From assembly GCA_017512985.1 (NCBI GenBank), contig JAFWEJ010000009.1, positions 1 to 64,000 on the forward strand: a stretch of 64,000 nucleotides of DNA. The letters are read 5' to 3'. The stretch's first letter is position 1. The number at the start of each line of letters is the position of its first letter. This stretch comes from Clostridia bacterium (GTDB lineage: Bacteria; Bacillota; Clostridia; Christensenellales; Aristaeellaceae). The position numbers and the translations under genes are program-made. Positions 9,569-18,552 of the stretch are shown here, in pieces. The notes below the pieces were generated by a model. It was not told the DNA's origin and made no database searches. It saw only the letters and a list, made by a program, of their open reading frames with translations.

Positions 9569-11944
9569 TCAGTCGAGTGTTTCAAAACCGTCGTCGCCGT
9601 CTTCTTCATCGGACTGCTGCTGCGCCTGGCGGCTGGCAGCGTCATAATCCTCCAGTGCGAAATAGGCGGGCAGGATCGCCTGGGACCACGTCACCTGGCC
9701 GGTGATCCAGTAGTTCTGGAGATTGGAGTTCAGGAAGTCGAAGTAAATGTTGGAATAGATCGGGATGGTGGGCAGCACTTCGTTGTAGCGTTCCTGGAAG
9801 GAAATCCACTTGGACACATATTCGAAGACGTCTCCGGGCTCGGTCTTCCGCATGTTCACGGCGCGGTACCAGAGGTCCTCGTCGTCGGAATAGGTGTTGT
9901 TCCAGATCTCATGGTTCTTGGTCTTGTCGGTGGAATAGGTGATGGACGGGTCAACGATCACGTGGAAGTTCGTGGCCAGATAGATCATGTCGGTGGTGCG
10001 TTCCGTCTGGCGGTAGTAGGACTTCAGCAGGTCTTCCATCTTCTCGGGCACCAGCGTCAGTTTGATGCCGATCTCGGCCAGGTTGCCCACAAAGGTGGTG
10101 GCATTGGGATCGGGTTTCACTTCGTTGCGAAGCGCCGGATACGGAGCCGGATCGTTCTCTGTGCGGACGTCGTTCTGCATGATCTCAGCCATATGGTTGC
10201 CTTCGGGATACATCATCTTCAGGTCAAGGGCAACCAAGGTGCCGTCTATTTCCTTGCAGCGGACATCATCCACGCCCTTCTGATAGTCTTCGCCGTTCCG
10301 GTTGAGGGTCCAGCCGGCTTTGATCAGCAGGTCTTCCGCTTTCTTCAGGTCCACGGTGTATTCCACCAGGGTGTCCTTCCACTCTTCGGCAAGCACTTCC
10401 CAGGCGGCGATTGCTTTCTCATAGTCCGCTTCGTAGACATAGAGATACTTGTACTTTTTAACCAGTTCCTCCCGTTTTTCCTTGTCCGCTTCCGGATCGT
10501 CCGAATCCGGTACAACCCGTTCGACGATATTGACCGGGAAGCCGCCGTACTGGCCGTTCACCAGCTTGTATTCCCACTGTTCGATACCGAAATAGCCGTC
10601 AACCCGGGTGCCGAAGCTGGCGAAGGTGCCGGTCGTATCGTTCGTATAGCCGCAGTAGTGGCTGGTCATCAGGTCGCGGTCCATGCACCAGGCGATCGCC
10701 TGCCGGACCTCCTTGTCGTGGACGGTCGGCCAGTCATAGGTAAATGTCAGGAAGGAAAGTCCGATACGCGGATAGTTCTGTGCCGGGGCGATTTCTCCGC
10801 TACCGACAGCCTGCAGGCCTTCCGCGATCGTCGGGCCGTAGGTCACCTTGTTGATCAGGTGCAGTTCGCCGTCAACGAGCTGCTGAATCATGGTGTCGTT
10901 ATCCGCCACCACAAAAGCGATTTTCTCGATGGTGGGTTTCACCAGCCAGAGTTCCCCGCCGCTGGCGGTCTTCATCGGATTGCCTGCGTCGTCCTTCACC
11001 TGGATATACTGGACGGGACCGGAATAATCCGGGCCGGGCAGGTCGTTCTGCATCCATGCGCCCTTGAAATAGGGATTGATCTCATAATGGCCTTCACCGG
11101 TTTCCGCGTCCCAGGATACCATTTTATAGGGGCCGGAAACCACAGACGGATGGGAATTGTACCCGGTTTCCGGATCCAGGATCGTCTTCTTCAGCAGTTC
11201 GGGCGTAAATTTGGTGTACTTGTACTCGTCGTCCTCGTCCGCCAGGTAGATGCCACCGCCGGGCATCTGATATACCTTGTTCCCGGGTGCGATCACGCTG
11301 ATCGGATACGGAACGGTCATCAGCAGGCCGGTCTCAAAGAAGTACGGCAGGAATTCATTGTCCAGCGTGAACCAGATCTCATAATCATTGTGTACTTCCA
11401 CGCCGCCCAGGCTGAGAACATCGTTGTCTGTCAGTTCTTCGCCCGCCAGGATCTTTTTCCGGGTAGCGATGTATTCGTCATAGCCAAGCAGATGCTCCGC
11501 GCGGTAGATCTTGCCGCCGATCGCTTCCACTTCGGGGCTCATCATCAGCAGGATGGAAAAAGCATAATCCCAGGCTGTGATGGGCGTTCCGTCAGAATAG
11601 AACAGATTGTCCCACAGCAGGATCTGATAAACCTTGTTCCCATACTCGTCTACCGCAACCTTGAACTCTTTTACGACACTGGGATCCATGACGTATGTGC
11701 CCTGGCTCTGGTCCCAGTTGACCAGGTTGTAGCCGTGAATCAGCGCGCGGACGTCAATATCCGCCGTATCGTTGCCGAACAGCTCGGTAAAGAAGTCGCC
11801 CTTTGTGACCGTGGGATGCCCGACGATCAGTTCATCCGGGAATTCAGTTTCTTCCGTCTCGCCTTCCGCCAGTGCGGCAAAGGGCGCCTGGCCCAAAAGG
11901 AGCAGGGAGAGAAGCAGGCAGAGAAGCTTTTGCAGTTTGTTCAC
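9569..11944 (-). CDS. Extracellular solute-binding protein family 5 (oligopeptide type), orphan
   Basis: Secreted binding protein of the OppA/DppA family (SBP_bac_5), 791 residues and so larger than the usual 520-600. Signal peptide MNKLQKLLCLLLSLLLLGQAP ending AALAE; no lipobox Cys, so release into the medium or another anchor is likely. Family traits: YSDGTPITAWDYAFSI (the family signature), VVSGPYKMVSWD, a VRQAIAWCMDRD segment (about residues 405-416) and the late DMIYLATNFHV. Start is GTG with AAGGAAGGA upstream. No permease or ATPase gene lies nearby, so it must work with transporter parts encoded elsewhere or have another role. Downstream are an isomerase and a ROK kinase, hinting at a sugar-type ligand; the family itself mostly binds peptides. 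Confidence 0.82.
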   Translation of the reverse strand: MNKLQKLLCLLLSLLLLGQAPFAALAEGETEETEFPDELIVGHPTVTKGDFFTELFGNDTADIDVRALIHGYNLVNWDQSQGTYVMDPSVVKEFKVAVDEYGNKVYQILLWDNLFYSDGTPITAWDYAFSILLMMSPEVEAIGGKIYRAEHLLGYDEYIATRKKILAGEELTDNDVLSLGGVEVHNDYEIWFTLDNEFLPYFFETGLLMTVPYPISVIAPGNKVYQMPGGGIYLADEDDEYKYTKFTPELLKKTILDPETGYNSHPSVVSGPYKMVSWDAETGEGHYEINPYFKGAWMQNDLPGPDYSGPVQYIQVKDDAGNPMKTASGGELWLVKPTIEKIAFVVADNDTMIQQLVDGELHLINKVTYGPTIAEGLQAVGSGEIAPAQNYPRIGLSFLTFTYDWPTVHDKEVRQAIAWCMDRDLMTSHYCGYTNDTTGTFASFGTRVDGYFGIEQWEYKLVNGQYGGFPVNIVERVVPDSDDPEADKEKREELVKKYKYLYVYEADYEKAIAAWEVLAEEWKDTLVEYTVDLKKAEDLLIKAGWTLNRNGEDYQKGVDDVRCKEIDGTLVALDLKMMYPEGNHMAEIMQNDVRTENDPAPYPALRNEVKPDPNATTFVGNLAEIGIKLTLVPEKMEDLLKSYYRQTERTTDMIYLATNFHVIVDPSITYSTDKTKNHEIWNNTYSDDEDLWYRAVNMRKTEPGDVFEYVSKWISFQERYNEVLPTIPIYSNIYFDFLNSNLQNYWITGQVTWSQAILPAYFALEDYDAASRQAQQQSDEEDGDDGFETLD

Positions 11945-11989
11945 GTTGATCAGATCCTTCCTTCATATTCCATCCGGTAATTCTATCCT

Positions 11990-12009
11990 GATGCGCCGGC
12001 TGCTCCGGC
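11990..12009 (-). other. GC-rich hairpin between the Cna-B protein and binding-protein genes
   Basis: GCGCCGG AGCAG CCGGCGC on the minus strand, without a T run after it. Either a weak terminator or a transcript-stabilising hairpin at the 3' end of the Cna-B gene. Confidence 0.45.
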
Positions 12010-12022
12010 GCGTATCGGTATA

Positions 12023-14029
12023 TTAATCGAAGCAGTCGCCCACGTGGTTGATGATGACTTCCACGCCCAGCGGGGTATCATAATCTTCCAGCGGTACAGT
12101 CTTCTTTCCGCGGGTCTTTCCCTTGCCGCCCTTGGGCGGTTCGTCCGGGGTTTCCCACAGCGTGTTGGTAAATGTCATCGTATTGCCCTGCTCCGTCGCT
12201 CCGGTAAGCACATAACCGATGACTGCATGCTCCGTCCAGGAGTATTCAGGCTCTTTTCCGTCCACAACAGCGGGCACATCCTTCACCGTTGCGCTCCATC
12301 CGTTTTCACTGTTCAGCTCGACAGTTTTATATTTCTCGCCGTTGATGTTCAGGGTCATATAAATGCTGGTCGGCCGGGTTCCCTGGGCGTTGTTGTTGTC
12401 CTTCCATACTTTGACAACCGTCAGTTCCTTCGTCCGGCCCTGGTAGTGGTTCACAAGGTTGTAGCCGTTGATTTCCTTGGCGTACATCTTGACCTCGTCC
12501 TCATTGACGGAATAGACGATCTCCGTCCTGTTGTCATCCTGATAGCGGTGTTTTTCTGTAAAGGTGTACTTCCAGCCTTCGGCGGCCGTGATTACATGGC
12601 TGTCCACTTCCACGCCGTCGGCATACAGCCGCACCGTGATGTCCCCGGGACGGTTCTTGTCCTTGTTGTTGTTGTCATTCCAGGTCTTGGTAACCGGAAT
12701 ATCCACAAACTCGGCGTCCGGTTCGGGCGTCACGGCAGGCGCGTACTGGTCGAACAGTCTGGCCGTCGCCGTATTGTCTTCCCCTGCGGTAACAACCAGC
12801 TTTACCGCGGTCTTGCTGTTGCTGGTCAGCGTATAATACTTCACCAGGGTTTCAGCGTTCAGTTCCACCACGGTATAGACGCCGGGAGTCAGGTTGTCCA
12901 GGATGGAGTCGGAGTATTTGTATACTCCGCCGTCCTTATCAAAGTTCTCCAGCTTGACCGTAACGGGCATCCGGGGATCCGGTCCCAGGATCCGGAACTC
13001 CAGGCTGCTGAGGTTCGCCTCGGGGTTGTAGTTATTCATTTCTTCCAGCGTCGCGCCGTAATCTTCCGCTTCCTTATAGGTAAACTTCCAGGTCAGCGTA
13101 CCCTCGCCGCTGTCGATATACACAGCGTCGCATACATGGCAGTTCGCCGTGTCCATGACGTAGTAGGTTTTTTTCTCGTCTGTCTCCTGCGCCTCCAGGG
13201 CTGCGTTGTACTGATCCGCGAGGTATGCGGCATTGATATCCCGGATCAGGTACGCGCCGGGCAGCAGGTCATTGATAACAACGGCACTGCCTGTTTCCCC
13301 GTATGTCAGCGTTCTGGGCATGCTGGGATCGGGGCCGTCCACAATCAACGCTATGTTATTGATGTCTATGCCTTCCGGAGCGCCGGAAACGGAGAGCTTC
13401 AGGGTCAGGTTAACGGTATTCAGGGAGAGCTTCACCGTGGTCCCGGAATAGGTTGCGGTATAGCCTTCCGGAACCTGCAGGAGCTTCACGCTGTAATTAA
13501 TCTGCTGGTTGTTGTCGGGATGGACAGTGGGCATATTGTCCCAGCTCACCGCAACGCTTCCCGCTTGCGGTTTTGCGCAGGGCTGTCCGTCCGCGTACAG
13601 CGCCAGCGTAACGGTATCCGGACGGATTCCCTTCCGGTTGTTGTCGTCGTCCCAGTCGATCGAGGCGGTCACAGGTTCCCGGATAACAGGTGTGTAAACG
13701 AGCTTGGCCACGGTAATGCTGCCCGGAACCTTTACGCATGCGTAATGTTCCACGCTGTCCAGGTCCAGGGTCCAGTCCGAGTTCTGCGTGCTGGCGGGAA
13801 CAACGACCTCCCCGCTCCAGCCGTTCCCGGCATTCAGCTCGGCTTTCTTGCCGTCAAGCCAGGCGTTGATTGTTCCTGTCGGGCGAAGCCCGTCAATATT
13901 GTCCCCGTCTTCCCATCTGATCTGGATAATCCGGGATTCGGTCTCTTCTTCCGCCAGGGCGGCGTTGATTCCGAACGCCAGGGCCAGGATACACAGCATG
14001 GCCAGAATGAGCTGAAGGTGCTTTTTCAT
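12023..14029 (-). CDS. Secreted Cna-B repeat protein with unusual C-terminus
   Basis: Secreted protein of 668 residues. I place the start at the ATG of MKKHLQL (14027-14029), 9 bases after AGAGGGGG; an ATG 11 codons earlier lacks a ribosome site. Signal peptide to about ALAEEE. Several Cna-B-like sandwiches with the signature W.DNNN..G.RP...T..LYADG occur near residues 40, 115, 445 and 540, separated by SpaA-like segments. The C-terminus shows neither LPxTG nor a hydrophobic anchor; after a basic linker (GKGKTRGKK) it ends with LEDYDTPLG and INHVGDCFD. It has its own promoter. A surface or extracellular matrix role is inferred from Cna-B domains; how it is retained is unknown. Confidence 0.82.
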   Translation of the reverse strand: MKKHLQLILAMLCILALAFGINAALAEEETESRIIQIRWEDGDNIDGLRPTGTINAWLDGKKAELNAGNGWSGEVVVPASTQNSDWTLDLDSVEHYACVKVPGSITVAKLVYTPVIREPVTASIDWDDDNNRKGIRPDTVTLALYADGQPCAKPQAGSVAVSWDNMPTVHPDNNQQINYSVKLLQVPEGYTATYSGTTVKLSLNTVNLTLKLSVSGAPEGIDINNIALIVDGPDPSMPRTLTYGETGSAVVINDLLPGAYLIRDINAAYLADQYNAALEAQETDEKKTYYVMDTANCHVCDAVYIDSGEGTLTWKFTYKEAEDYGATLEEMNNYNPEANLSSLEFRILGPDPRMPVTVKLENFDKDGGVYKYSDSILDNLTPGVYTVVELNAETLVKYYTLTSNSKTAVKLVVTAGEDNTATARLFDQYAPAVTPEPDAEFVDIPVTKTWNDNNNKDKNRPGDITVRLYADGVEVDSHVITAAEGWKYTFTEKHRYQDDNRTEIVYSVNEDEVKMYAKEINGYNLVNHYQGRTKELTVVKVWKDNNNAQGTRPTSIYMTLNINGEKYKTVELNSENGWSATVKDVPAVVDGKEPEYSWTEHAVIGYVLTGATEQGNTMTFTNTLWETPDEPPKGGKGKTRGKKTVPLEDYDTPLGVEVIINHVGDCFD

Positions 14030-14145
14030 GAGTATGTTTCCCCCTCTGATTTTCCCCATCGGTTTTCCGCTGTAAAAATATATAACGCAATCAGACCCAT
14101 GGATTTGGTAAATATTTCCTTCATGGGTGCACTTCTACAGAATTG

Positions 14146-14174
14146 ATTATAGGGCTCCGATGCCCAAAAAGCAA
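14146..14174 (-). promoter_or_regulatory. Promoter of the Cna-B protein gene
   Basis: Minus strand: -35 TTGCTT (14169-14174), 17-bp spacer, -10 TATAAT (14146-14151), giving a leader of about 110 nt. Confidence 0.65.
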
Positions 14175-14313
14175 GCCGTAAAGGCTCTTTTTCGGTCAGA
14201 ACGGAAAAAAACTGACCGGAAAGTCCGTATTTGACTATATCCGGCCAAAATTGTTTTTATATTGTTTTTTGGATTCCATCGTGCCGGTAACGATTCCGGA
14301 AAATTCAGGAATT

Positions 14314-15336
14314 TCAGGGACTGCAAGTTTTGTCTGCCGGATCGGATGAATCGTCCTCAATATAGCGCCGGGTCTCCGGCTCCCATGTCCTCGCGGAGAT
14401 AATATAGCGGGGACGGTGTTTCGTCTCCAGATAGGTTTTTCCGATATACTGGCCCAGGATGCCCAGGCTGATCAGCTGGATGCCGCCCAGCAGGCAGATG
14501 ATGCAGACCGTGGACGCCCAGCCGGCAACGGTGTTGCCGAGGATCGCCTCTGCCACGGCCCAGATCATGAAAACCAGGCCGATCAGGCTGAATCCGATGC
14601 CGAAGGTTGTGATCAGGGTAATCGGCTTCACGGAAAGGCTCGTGATGCCGTTGAACGCCAGCGCCAGCATCTTTCTCAGGGGATAATGGCTTTTTCCGGC
14701 CAGCCGCTCCGCGCGGTCATAGGAGACCGTTGCGCTGGGGAAACCGACCAGCGGGACCATGCCGCGCAGGTAGATATTCACTTCCTCAAAATCCGCGAAA
14801 TGCTGCAGCACCCGGGCGGAAATGAGGCGGTAATCCGCATGGTTATACACCACTTCCGCCCCCATGCCCTTCAGCAGTTTATAGAAACTCTCCGCGGTGA
14901 AGCGCTTGAAGAAGGAATCCGTCTCCCGCTTCGCGCGCACGCCGTAAACGACCTCCGCGCCGTTCAGGTATTCCTCCACCATCCGGTCCATGGCGCCTAT
15001 GTCGTCCTGCCCGTCGCAGTCGATGGAGATCGTGATGTCGCAGCGGTCCTTCGCTTCCATCAGGCCTGCGAGCACCGCGTTCTGATGGCCCCGGTTGCGG
15101 CTCTGGCAGATGCCGAGATAATGCTCATCCTGCGCGGCCAGTTCCCGGATAATCTCCCATGTCCTGTCCGAGGATCCGTCGTTGACAAACAGCACGCGGC
15201 TGTTTCCGCTGATCTGCCCGCGTCCGGCCAGGTCCTGCAGCTTCTGCAGGAACATCGGCGCGGTCAGCGGCAGCACCTGCTCTTCGTTATAGCACGGAAC
15301 CACGATCCACAGGATCGGTTTTGCGTTCGTTCCCAT
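14314..15336 (-). CDS. GtrB-like family 2 glycosyltransferase with two membrane helices
   Basis: Membrane-associated glycosyltransferase of 340 residues, GT2 family, DPM1/GtrB type, which moves a sugar from a nucleotide donor to undecaprenyl phosphate at the inner face of the membrane. Seen: PCYNEEQVLP (residues 13-22), VNDGSSDRTW, SRNRGHQNAVLAGL, the D.DGQDD metal site, YGVRAKRETD and the lipid-site segment RLAGKSHYPLRKM, then two C-terminal hydrophobic helices (about 230-260 and 265-295) and LGILGQYIGKTYLE.K.RPRYII. The start lies 4 bp after the ktrA stop, so it is cotranscribed with the potassium uptake genes; no functional link to potassium is evident. The sugar is unknown. Confidence 0.85.
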   Translation of the reverse strand: MGTNAKPILWIVVPCYNEEQVLPLTAPMFLQKLQDLAGRGQISGNSRVLFVNDGSSDRTWEIIRELAAQDEHYLGICQSRNRGHQNAVLAGLMEAKDRCDITISIDCDGQDDIGAMDRMVEEYLNGAEVVYGVRAKRETDSFFKRFTAESFYKLLKGMGAEVVYNHADYRLISARVLQHFADFEEVNIYLRGMVPLVGFPSATVSYDRAERLAGKSHYPLRKMLALAFNGITSLSVKPITLITTFGIGFSLIGLVFMIWAVAEAILGNTVAGWASTVCIICLLGGIQLISLGILGQYIGKTYLETKHRPRYIISARTWEPETRRYIEDDSSDPADKTCSP

Positions 15337-15340
15337 TCGG

Positions 15341-15991
15341 TCAGTTCCTCTTCAGTTTCTCAAACATGGCATAGCTGCCCAGGATAACCATTCCGGCCGC
15401 CTCCGGAATAGGCGTATCGATATCCGGCGGAATCTGGATCGTATCGTCGTCGACGCGGACGGCGATCACGTTCATTCCGTAGCGGGTCCGCAGCCCCAGT
15501 TCCCGGATGGTCTTCCCTATCCATTCCGCGGCGGGCTTCACTTCCACAATGCCGTATTCCTGGCTGAGCTCGATGTATTCCATCACGCCGGCGTGCGTCA
15601 TGCCCAGGGCCAGTTTGTCCGCCATTTCCCATTCCGGGATAATCACCTTGCTGGCGCCCAGTTTTTCCAGGATCGCTTTATAGGTATTGTCCTGCGCCTT
15701 GCAGATGATATCCGGAACGTTCAGGCTCTTCAGGTTCATGGTAATCAGCGCGGAGGAGCCAAGGTCTGAGCCCACCGCGACGATGGCGCAGTCAAAATTC
15801 CCCACGCCCAGCTTCCGGAGCACGTCCACGTCGCGGGCGTCTGCCGCCACGGCGCGGGTCACCCGGTCTGCGATCTTGTCGATCAGCAGTTCATCCGTGT
15901 CGATGGCCATGACCTCTTCCCCGCAGGCGTACAGTCTCGTCGCGAGCTCTGTTCCGAAACGGCCCAGGCCGATTACAACATAGGACTTCAT
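15341..15991 (-). CDS. ktrA: Ktr/Trk potassium uptake regulatory subunit (RCK)
   Basis: Cytosolic gating ring subunit of the Ktr potassium channel, 216 residues as in KtrA. RCK_N Rossmann domain with GLGRFGTELA (residues 8-17), acidic MAIDTDE at the end of strand 2 that contacts adenosine ribose, and VAVGSDLGSS. RCK_C domain follows from about residue 135 (EYGIVEVKPAAEWIGKTIREL). ATP/ADP and c-di-AMP binding are known in the family. It lies 16 bp downstream of the ktrB pore gene, confirming the pair. Confidence 0.92.
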   Translation of the reverse strand: MKSYVVIGLGRFGTELATRLYACGEEVMAIDTDELLIDKIADRVTRAVAADARDVDVLRKLGVGNFDCAIVAVGSDLGSSALITMNLKSLNVPDIICKAQDNTYKAILEKLGASKVIIPEWEMADKLALGMTHAGVMEYIELSQEYGIVEVKPAAEWIGKTIRELGLRTRYGMNVIAVRVDDDTIQIPPDIDTPIPEAAGMVILGSYAMFEKLKRN

Positions 15992-16007
15992 AGGGCGCTC
16001 CCTCCTG

Positions 16008-17381
16008 TTATCCGATCAGCAGATCGGTATTCGCGTATTTGTACTGTTCCCCGGAAGGCTTGTTCCGCAGGAAGCCGAAGCTGATCGTCAGCAAGCCCAC
16101 CCTTCCGAAGTACATGAACAGGATAATCATGAATTTGGATACCAGGCTCAGCCGCGGCGTCGCCCCGGCCGTCAGGCCGACCGTGCCGATCGCGGAAACC
16201 GTCTCAAACAGGCTGTCCGCGAAGCCCACCGGCGACGTGGCGCAGATGACCGCGGCGCCGGAAAACGCCAGCAGCACCATCAGCATAAAGATCGTAATGG
16301 CGTTCAGCACATGGTCGTTGGAAATCGTGCGCTGGAACACGCTCACGGTACGGCGTCCGCGCATCCGGTTCCACAGGAACATCAGCAGCACCACAAACGT
16401 GACCGTTTTCAGGCCGCCGGCCGTGGAACCGGAAGATCCGCCGATCAGCATCAGGAAAATGGAAACCGCCTTGCCGGCGGGCGTCAGCAGCCCCTGGTCC
16501 ACGCCGGCAAATCCGGCGGTACGCAGCGTCATGCTCTGGAAGAACGCGGCCAGGATCTTCTGCGGCACGGTCATCGGTCCCAGCGTGGAAGGATTCCTCC
16601 ACTCCAGCAGGCAGGTCAGCACCGTTCCGGCCAGCAGCAGCGCCCCGGTCGTGATCAGCACAAGCCGGGTATATACGCTCCATGTCTTCGGCGTCCTTTT
16701 TTCCTTCAGCAGCTCGTCCCAGACCAGGAATCCCAGGCCGCCGAGGATGACCAGCGCGCTCAGCGTCAGGCAGATGACCGGATCCGTCTGGTAGATGATC
16801 AGGCTCGCGCCGGGTTCCCTGAACCCCAGCACGTCAAATCCCGCGTTGCAGAAAGCGGAGACCGAGTGGAATACGCCCAGCTTCACCGCCAGGTGAAGCG
16901 GATATTCAAACAGGAAACGGACCGTCAGGATCAGCGCGCCGATCCCCTCGATCGTAAACGCGCGGATGAGCAGGTGCTTCTGGTGGTTTACCGCCTCATC
17001 CATATCCGCCCCGATGGCTTCCGCGATAACCAGCTGCTGCTGGATGGAAATCCGGCGCCGCAGGCTGAAATATGCCAGCGAGGCCGCGGACATGAAACCC
17101 AGGCCGCCGACCTGGATCATCGCCAGGATGACCGCCTGGCCGAAGTTGCTCCACTGGCTCCAGGTATCCGCCAGCACCAGTCCCGTCACGCAGGTGGCGG
17201 AAGTGGCGGTAAAAAGGGCCGTAACCGGCCCCGCGCTCTGTCCGTTGCGGGAAGCGGGCGGCAGCATCAGCAGCAGCGTGCCGGACAGTATGATCCCCAG
17301 GAACGTGAGGGCCATGATCCGGCTGATGCTGACAGCGCGGCGCATCTTTCTCGGCCGCGCGGCCGTCTTCGGAGTTGTCAT
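16008..17381 (-). CDS. ktrB: Ktr/Trk potassium uptake pore subunit
   Basis: Integral membrane potassium translocating subunit of the TrkH/KtrB family, 457 residues. The four pore loops show the selectivity-filter glycines: TSATCVTGLV, SAFCNAGFDVLG, LRTAGFAGVD and SAIGTVGLTAG, with membrane helices between them. I chose the ATG preceding TTPKT (17379-17381) because AGAAGGGA lies just upstream; the open frame extends seven codons further to a TTG. A promoter lies immediately upstream. First gene of ktrB-ktrA-glycosyltransferase. Confidence 0.92.
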   Translation of the reverse strand: MTTPKTAARPRKMRRAVSISRIMALTFLGIILSGTLLLMLPPASRNGQSAGPVTALFTATSATCVTGLVLADTWSQWSNFGQAVILAMIQVGGLGFMSAASLAYFSLRRRISIQQQLVIAEAIGADMDEAVNHQKHLLIRAFTIEGIGALILTVRFLFEYPLHLAVKLGVFHSVSAFCNAGFDVLGFREPGASLIIYQTDPVICLTLSALVILGGLGFLVWDELLKEKRTPKTWSVYTRLVLITTGALLLAGTVLTCLLEWRNPSTLGPMTVPQKILAAFFQSMTLRTAGFAGVDQGLLTPAGKAVSIFLMLIGGSSGSTAGGLKTVTFVVLLMFLWNRMRGRRTVSVFQRTISNDHVLNAITIFMLMVLLAFSGAAVICATSPVGFADSLFETVSAIGTVGLTAGATPRLSLVSKFMIILFMYFGRVGLLTISFGFLRNKPSGEQYKYANTDLLIG

Positions 17382-17404
17382 CTGCTTCCCTTCTTTCGGC
17401 AATG

Positions 17405-17434
17405 AGTATACACCATACCGGCGCGCGGGATCAA
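17405..17434 (-). promoter_or_regulatory. Promoter of the ktrB operon
   Basis: Minus strand: -35 TTGATC (17429-17434), 18-bp spacer, -10 TATACT (17405-17410). The transcript would start only about 15-20 nt before the chosen ktrB start. Confidence 0.55.
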
Positions 17435-17444
17435 TACGCCCGCC

Positions 17445-17924
17445 TTACGCGCCGTCCTCCAGGTCGATCCGTTCCACCGCCGTAATCTTTCCGCCGCGGA
17501 TCGTCAGCTTCGCCATCGTCACGTCCCCGCCGAAACGCGCCCGGCCGCAGCTTCCCGGGTTCAGCCAGAGCCGCCCGTCGATCCATTCCTCGCTGTAGCG
17601 GTGGGAATGCCCGCAGATGATCGCGTCCACCCCGTCCAGGCTGTGGGGAACGTCCCAGCGGTCATGCGTCATGTAAAAGGAAACTCCGCCGATCTGAAAC
17701 CGCAGGAAACCGGCCAGGTCCTTCACGCCCCGCTGCCACACGTCGTTGTTGCCGCGTACGGCGTACAGGCTGCCGTAGAGCGCCAGCTCGTCCAGGTCGC
17801 TCTCATGGATGATGTCCCCGGCGTGCAGGATGCAGGAGCAGTCCTGCACCTCCTGCACCACGCTGCGGCGCAGCAGGCCGTGGGTGTCGGAGATCACCGC
17901 CACGCGGATCCGGTCCCTGTCCAT
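17445..17924 (-). CDS. YfcE/MJ0936-family metallophosphoesterase
   Basis: Small calcineurin-like phosphoesterase of about 159 residues, the YfcE branch, which hydrolyses phosphodiesters in vitro with Mn. All metal motifs are present: SDTHG near the N-terminus, HAGDII, VRGNND, MTHD, GHSHR and NPGS. The frame extends into the upstream terminator hairpin, so I take the ATG at 17922-17924 (MDRDRIRV); an ATG three codons earlier is also possible. The ribosome site is weak. No separate promoter is visible between the terminator and the start, so expression may depend on readthrough. Physiological substrate unknown. Confidence 0.85.
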   Translation of the reverse strand: MDRDRIRVAVISDTHGLLRRSVVQEVQDCSCILHAGDIIHESDLDELALYGSLYAVRGNNDVWQRGVKDLAGFLRFQIGGVSFYMTHDRWDVPHSLDGVDAIICGHSHRYSEEWIDGRLWLNPGSCGRARFGGDVTMAKLTIRGGKITAVERIDLEDGA

Positions 17925-17935
17925 CTGTTTCATCC

Positions 17936-17963
17936 AAAAATGGACTGCCGTCAAGGCAGTCCA
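17936..17963 (-). terminator. Terminator after the CD1247-like gene
   Basis: Minus strand TGGACTGCC TTGAC GGCAGTCCA hairpin followed by TTTTT. It ends only about 10 bp before the phosphoesterase start. Confidence 0.85.
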
Positions 17964-17982
17964 TAATCAACGCGTTGGAATC

Positions 17983-18408
17983 TTATTCTTCGGGCTCGCC
18001 GTCAGGGCCTTCCTCCGGCAGCTCCGGGAAAAGCTCCTTGCCGCACTGGGGGCAGAGCGCGTCCTCGTCAAAATCCACTTCGTCCGGATCGATCTCGACC
18101 GTGGCGCCGCAGTGCGGGCACTCGTACTCGATCGAGCCTTCAAAAACCTGGTCCTCGTCGTCTCCGGCCAGGTCTTCGTCCTCGTCGTCATAGAGGTCGG
18201 CTTCCAGGTCCGCCAGGTCCTCGTCAATGCTCTCGACGTAGTCGCTCAGTTCTCCGTGGGACGCTGCCAGCGCCTCAAAGGACTCGCCGACTTCGCCCAG
18301 CACTTCCAGGATGCCGAGAATCAGCTTGTGGGAATCCTTCTCGGGGTTCAGCTTCATGCCTTCCGCAAGGCCCTGAAGGTAACTGATCCTGTCCGTCAGT
18401 CTGCTCAT
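17983..18408 (-). CDS. CD1247-type zinc-ribbon protein
   Basis: Cytosolic protein of 141 residues. The N-terminal helical part (MSRLTDRISYLQGLAEGMKL) matches the small clostridial family named after C. difficile CD1247. A very acidic linker (Asp/Glu run, about residues 62-92) and a zinc ribbon with CPHCG...CPQCGKELFPELPEE follow. Start is supported by AAGGAGG. It lies downstream of efp across a 144-bp spacer and ends in a strong terminator. Function unknown; the zinc ribbon and acidic tail suggest a protein or nucleic-acid contact role, which is inference. Confidence 0.8.
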   Translation of the reverse strand: MSRLTDRISYLQGLAEGMKLNPEKDSHKLILGILEVLGEVGESFEALAASHGELSDYVESIDEDLADLEADLYDDEDEDLAGDDEDQVFEGSIEYECPHCGATVEIDPDEVDFDEDALCPQCGKELFPELPEEGPDGEPEE

Positions 18409-18552
18409 GCGATCCTCCTTAAACTTGTGACCGTCGCAAATCGCTCTTCCTTCGCCTTTGGCTTATCAGCCGCGGGCTCGTTCCAGAACCGTCCGGAACC
18501 TGTTTCGGGTAACGGTTCATGTGCACCATGCTGAAGCATGGACGGTTCCTCA

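Noticed and set aside
9911-14146. Two 690-700 codon plus-strand frames opposite the binding protein and Cna-B genes
   Set aside because: Both are shadows: no ribosome site, no domain resemblance, and the minus-strand genes have signal peptides and recognised families.
18409-18552. Structured RNA or repeat element between efp and the CD1247-like gene
   Set aside because: Several GGAACCGT-type short repeats and a CCATGC/GCATGG hairpin occur, but no known RNA class, promoter or T run could be recognised.
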